Shown one piece after another: positions 7,017-7,073 of a stretch of DNA of 7,073 bases (within the stretch, counting starts at the first letter, position 1; each line of letters starts with the position of its first letter). The position numbers and the translations under genes are program-made. Origin of the DNA: Mycobacterium sp. (lineage in GTDB: Bacteria > Actinomycetota > Actinomycetes > Mycobacteriales > Mycobacteriaceae); NCBI GenBank assembly GCA_023264755.1, contig JAHFVB010000266.1:1-7073 (forward strand). Direction: 5' to 3'. The notes under the pieces were generated by a model that searched no databases, was not told the origin of the DNA, and saw nothing but the letters and a program-made list of their open reading frames with translations.

Positions 7017-7073
7017 ATGACCATGAGCACGATCGGGAAATGCGCTGCGGGACGTTCCTTCCCTGCGTCCACC
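7017..7073 (+). CDS. Unidentified protein, first 19 codons only (runs off right edge)
   Basis: The open frame begins MTMSTIGKCAAGRSFPAST and continues past the window edge. A second ATG at 7023 is in frame, but the promoter spacing favours 7017. The main support is the leaderless promoter directly upstream and the divergent orientation relative to the acyltransferase gene. The fragment is too short to name a family. A lysine followed by small residues could begin an export signal, but no hydrophobic stretch is reached. Confidence 0.5.
   Translation, partial: MTMSTIGKCAAGRSFPAST

Noticed and set aside
6545..7072. Minus-strand frame of 175 codons abutting the acyltransferase start, which would suggest a translationally coupled upstream gene
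   Set aside because: The composition is rich in R, P, S and T, third positions are not GC-biased near its start, rare codons cluster there, and no domain or ribosome binding site was seen. It also runs antisense across the leaderless promoter and start of the plus-strand gene at 7017.
1..7073. CRISPR array, tRNA, rRNA, integrase or insertion sequence
   Set aside because: No regularly spaced repeats, cloverleaf-like sequence, rRNA segments or recombinase motifs were found by reading either strand.

Overview
The window is very GC-rich, with strong G/C bias at third codon positions. Its two largest genes encode a Mas/Pks2-type iterative polyketide synthase and a FadD-type fatty acyl-AMP ligase, a pairing characteristic of Mycobacterium complex-lipid loci. 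Promoter and start-codon layout (TANNNT -10 boxes six or seven bases before a start codon, i.e. leaderless starts) is also mycobacterial. The species cannot be named from this window.

Layout, left to right. (1) Positions 3090 down to 1, minus strand: the first 1030 residues of a type I PKS (complete KS and AT, beginning of DH); the rest lies beyond the left edge. (2) 3091-3369: a 279-bp divergent intergenic region carrying the PKS Shine-Dalgarno, candidate promoters in both directions and a hyphenated palindrome next to the fadD start. (3) 3370-5109, plus strand: a complete FadD23/FadD21-like fatty acyl-AMP ligase (FAAL). (4) 5110-5137 plus the adjoining gene end: a short convergent gap with an 11-bp direct repeat and competing hairpins, a possible bidirectional terminator. 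(5) 6541 down to 5138, minus strand: a condensation/WS-DGAT-superfamily acyltransferase with an HxxxDG motif, possibly a polyketide-associated (Pap-like) protein. (6) 6554-7016: about 460 bp without a convincing gene. (7) 7017 to the right edge, plus strand: the first 19 codons of an unidentified gene behind a near-ideal leaderless promoter.

How the genes may work together. The FAAL would activate a long-chain fatty acid as acyl-AMP and pass it to the PKS. The Mas-like PKS would extend it, probably with methylmalonyl units, to a methyl-branched acid. The acyltransferase could transfer an acyl chain to a sugar or other lipid acceptor. This is the logic of the sulfolipid (pks2/fadD23/papA1) and polyacyltrehalose (pks3-4/fadD21/papA3) loci, and the divergent pks-fadD arrangement recalls pks2-fadD23 of M. 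tuberculosis. The acyltransferase here does not look like PapA1/PapA3 and no mmpL gene is in view, so the final product and even membership of the acyltransferase in the pathway are inference.
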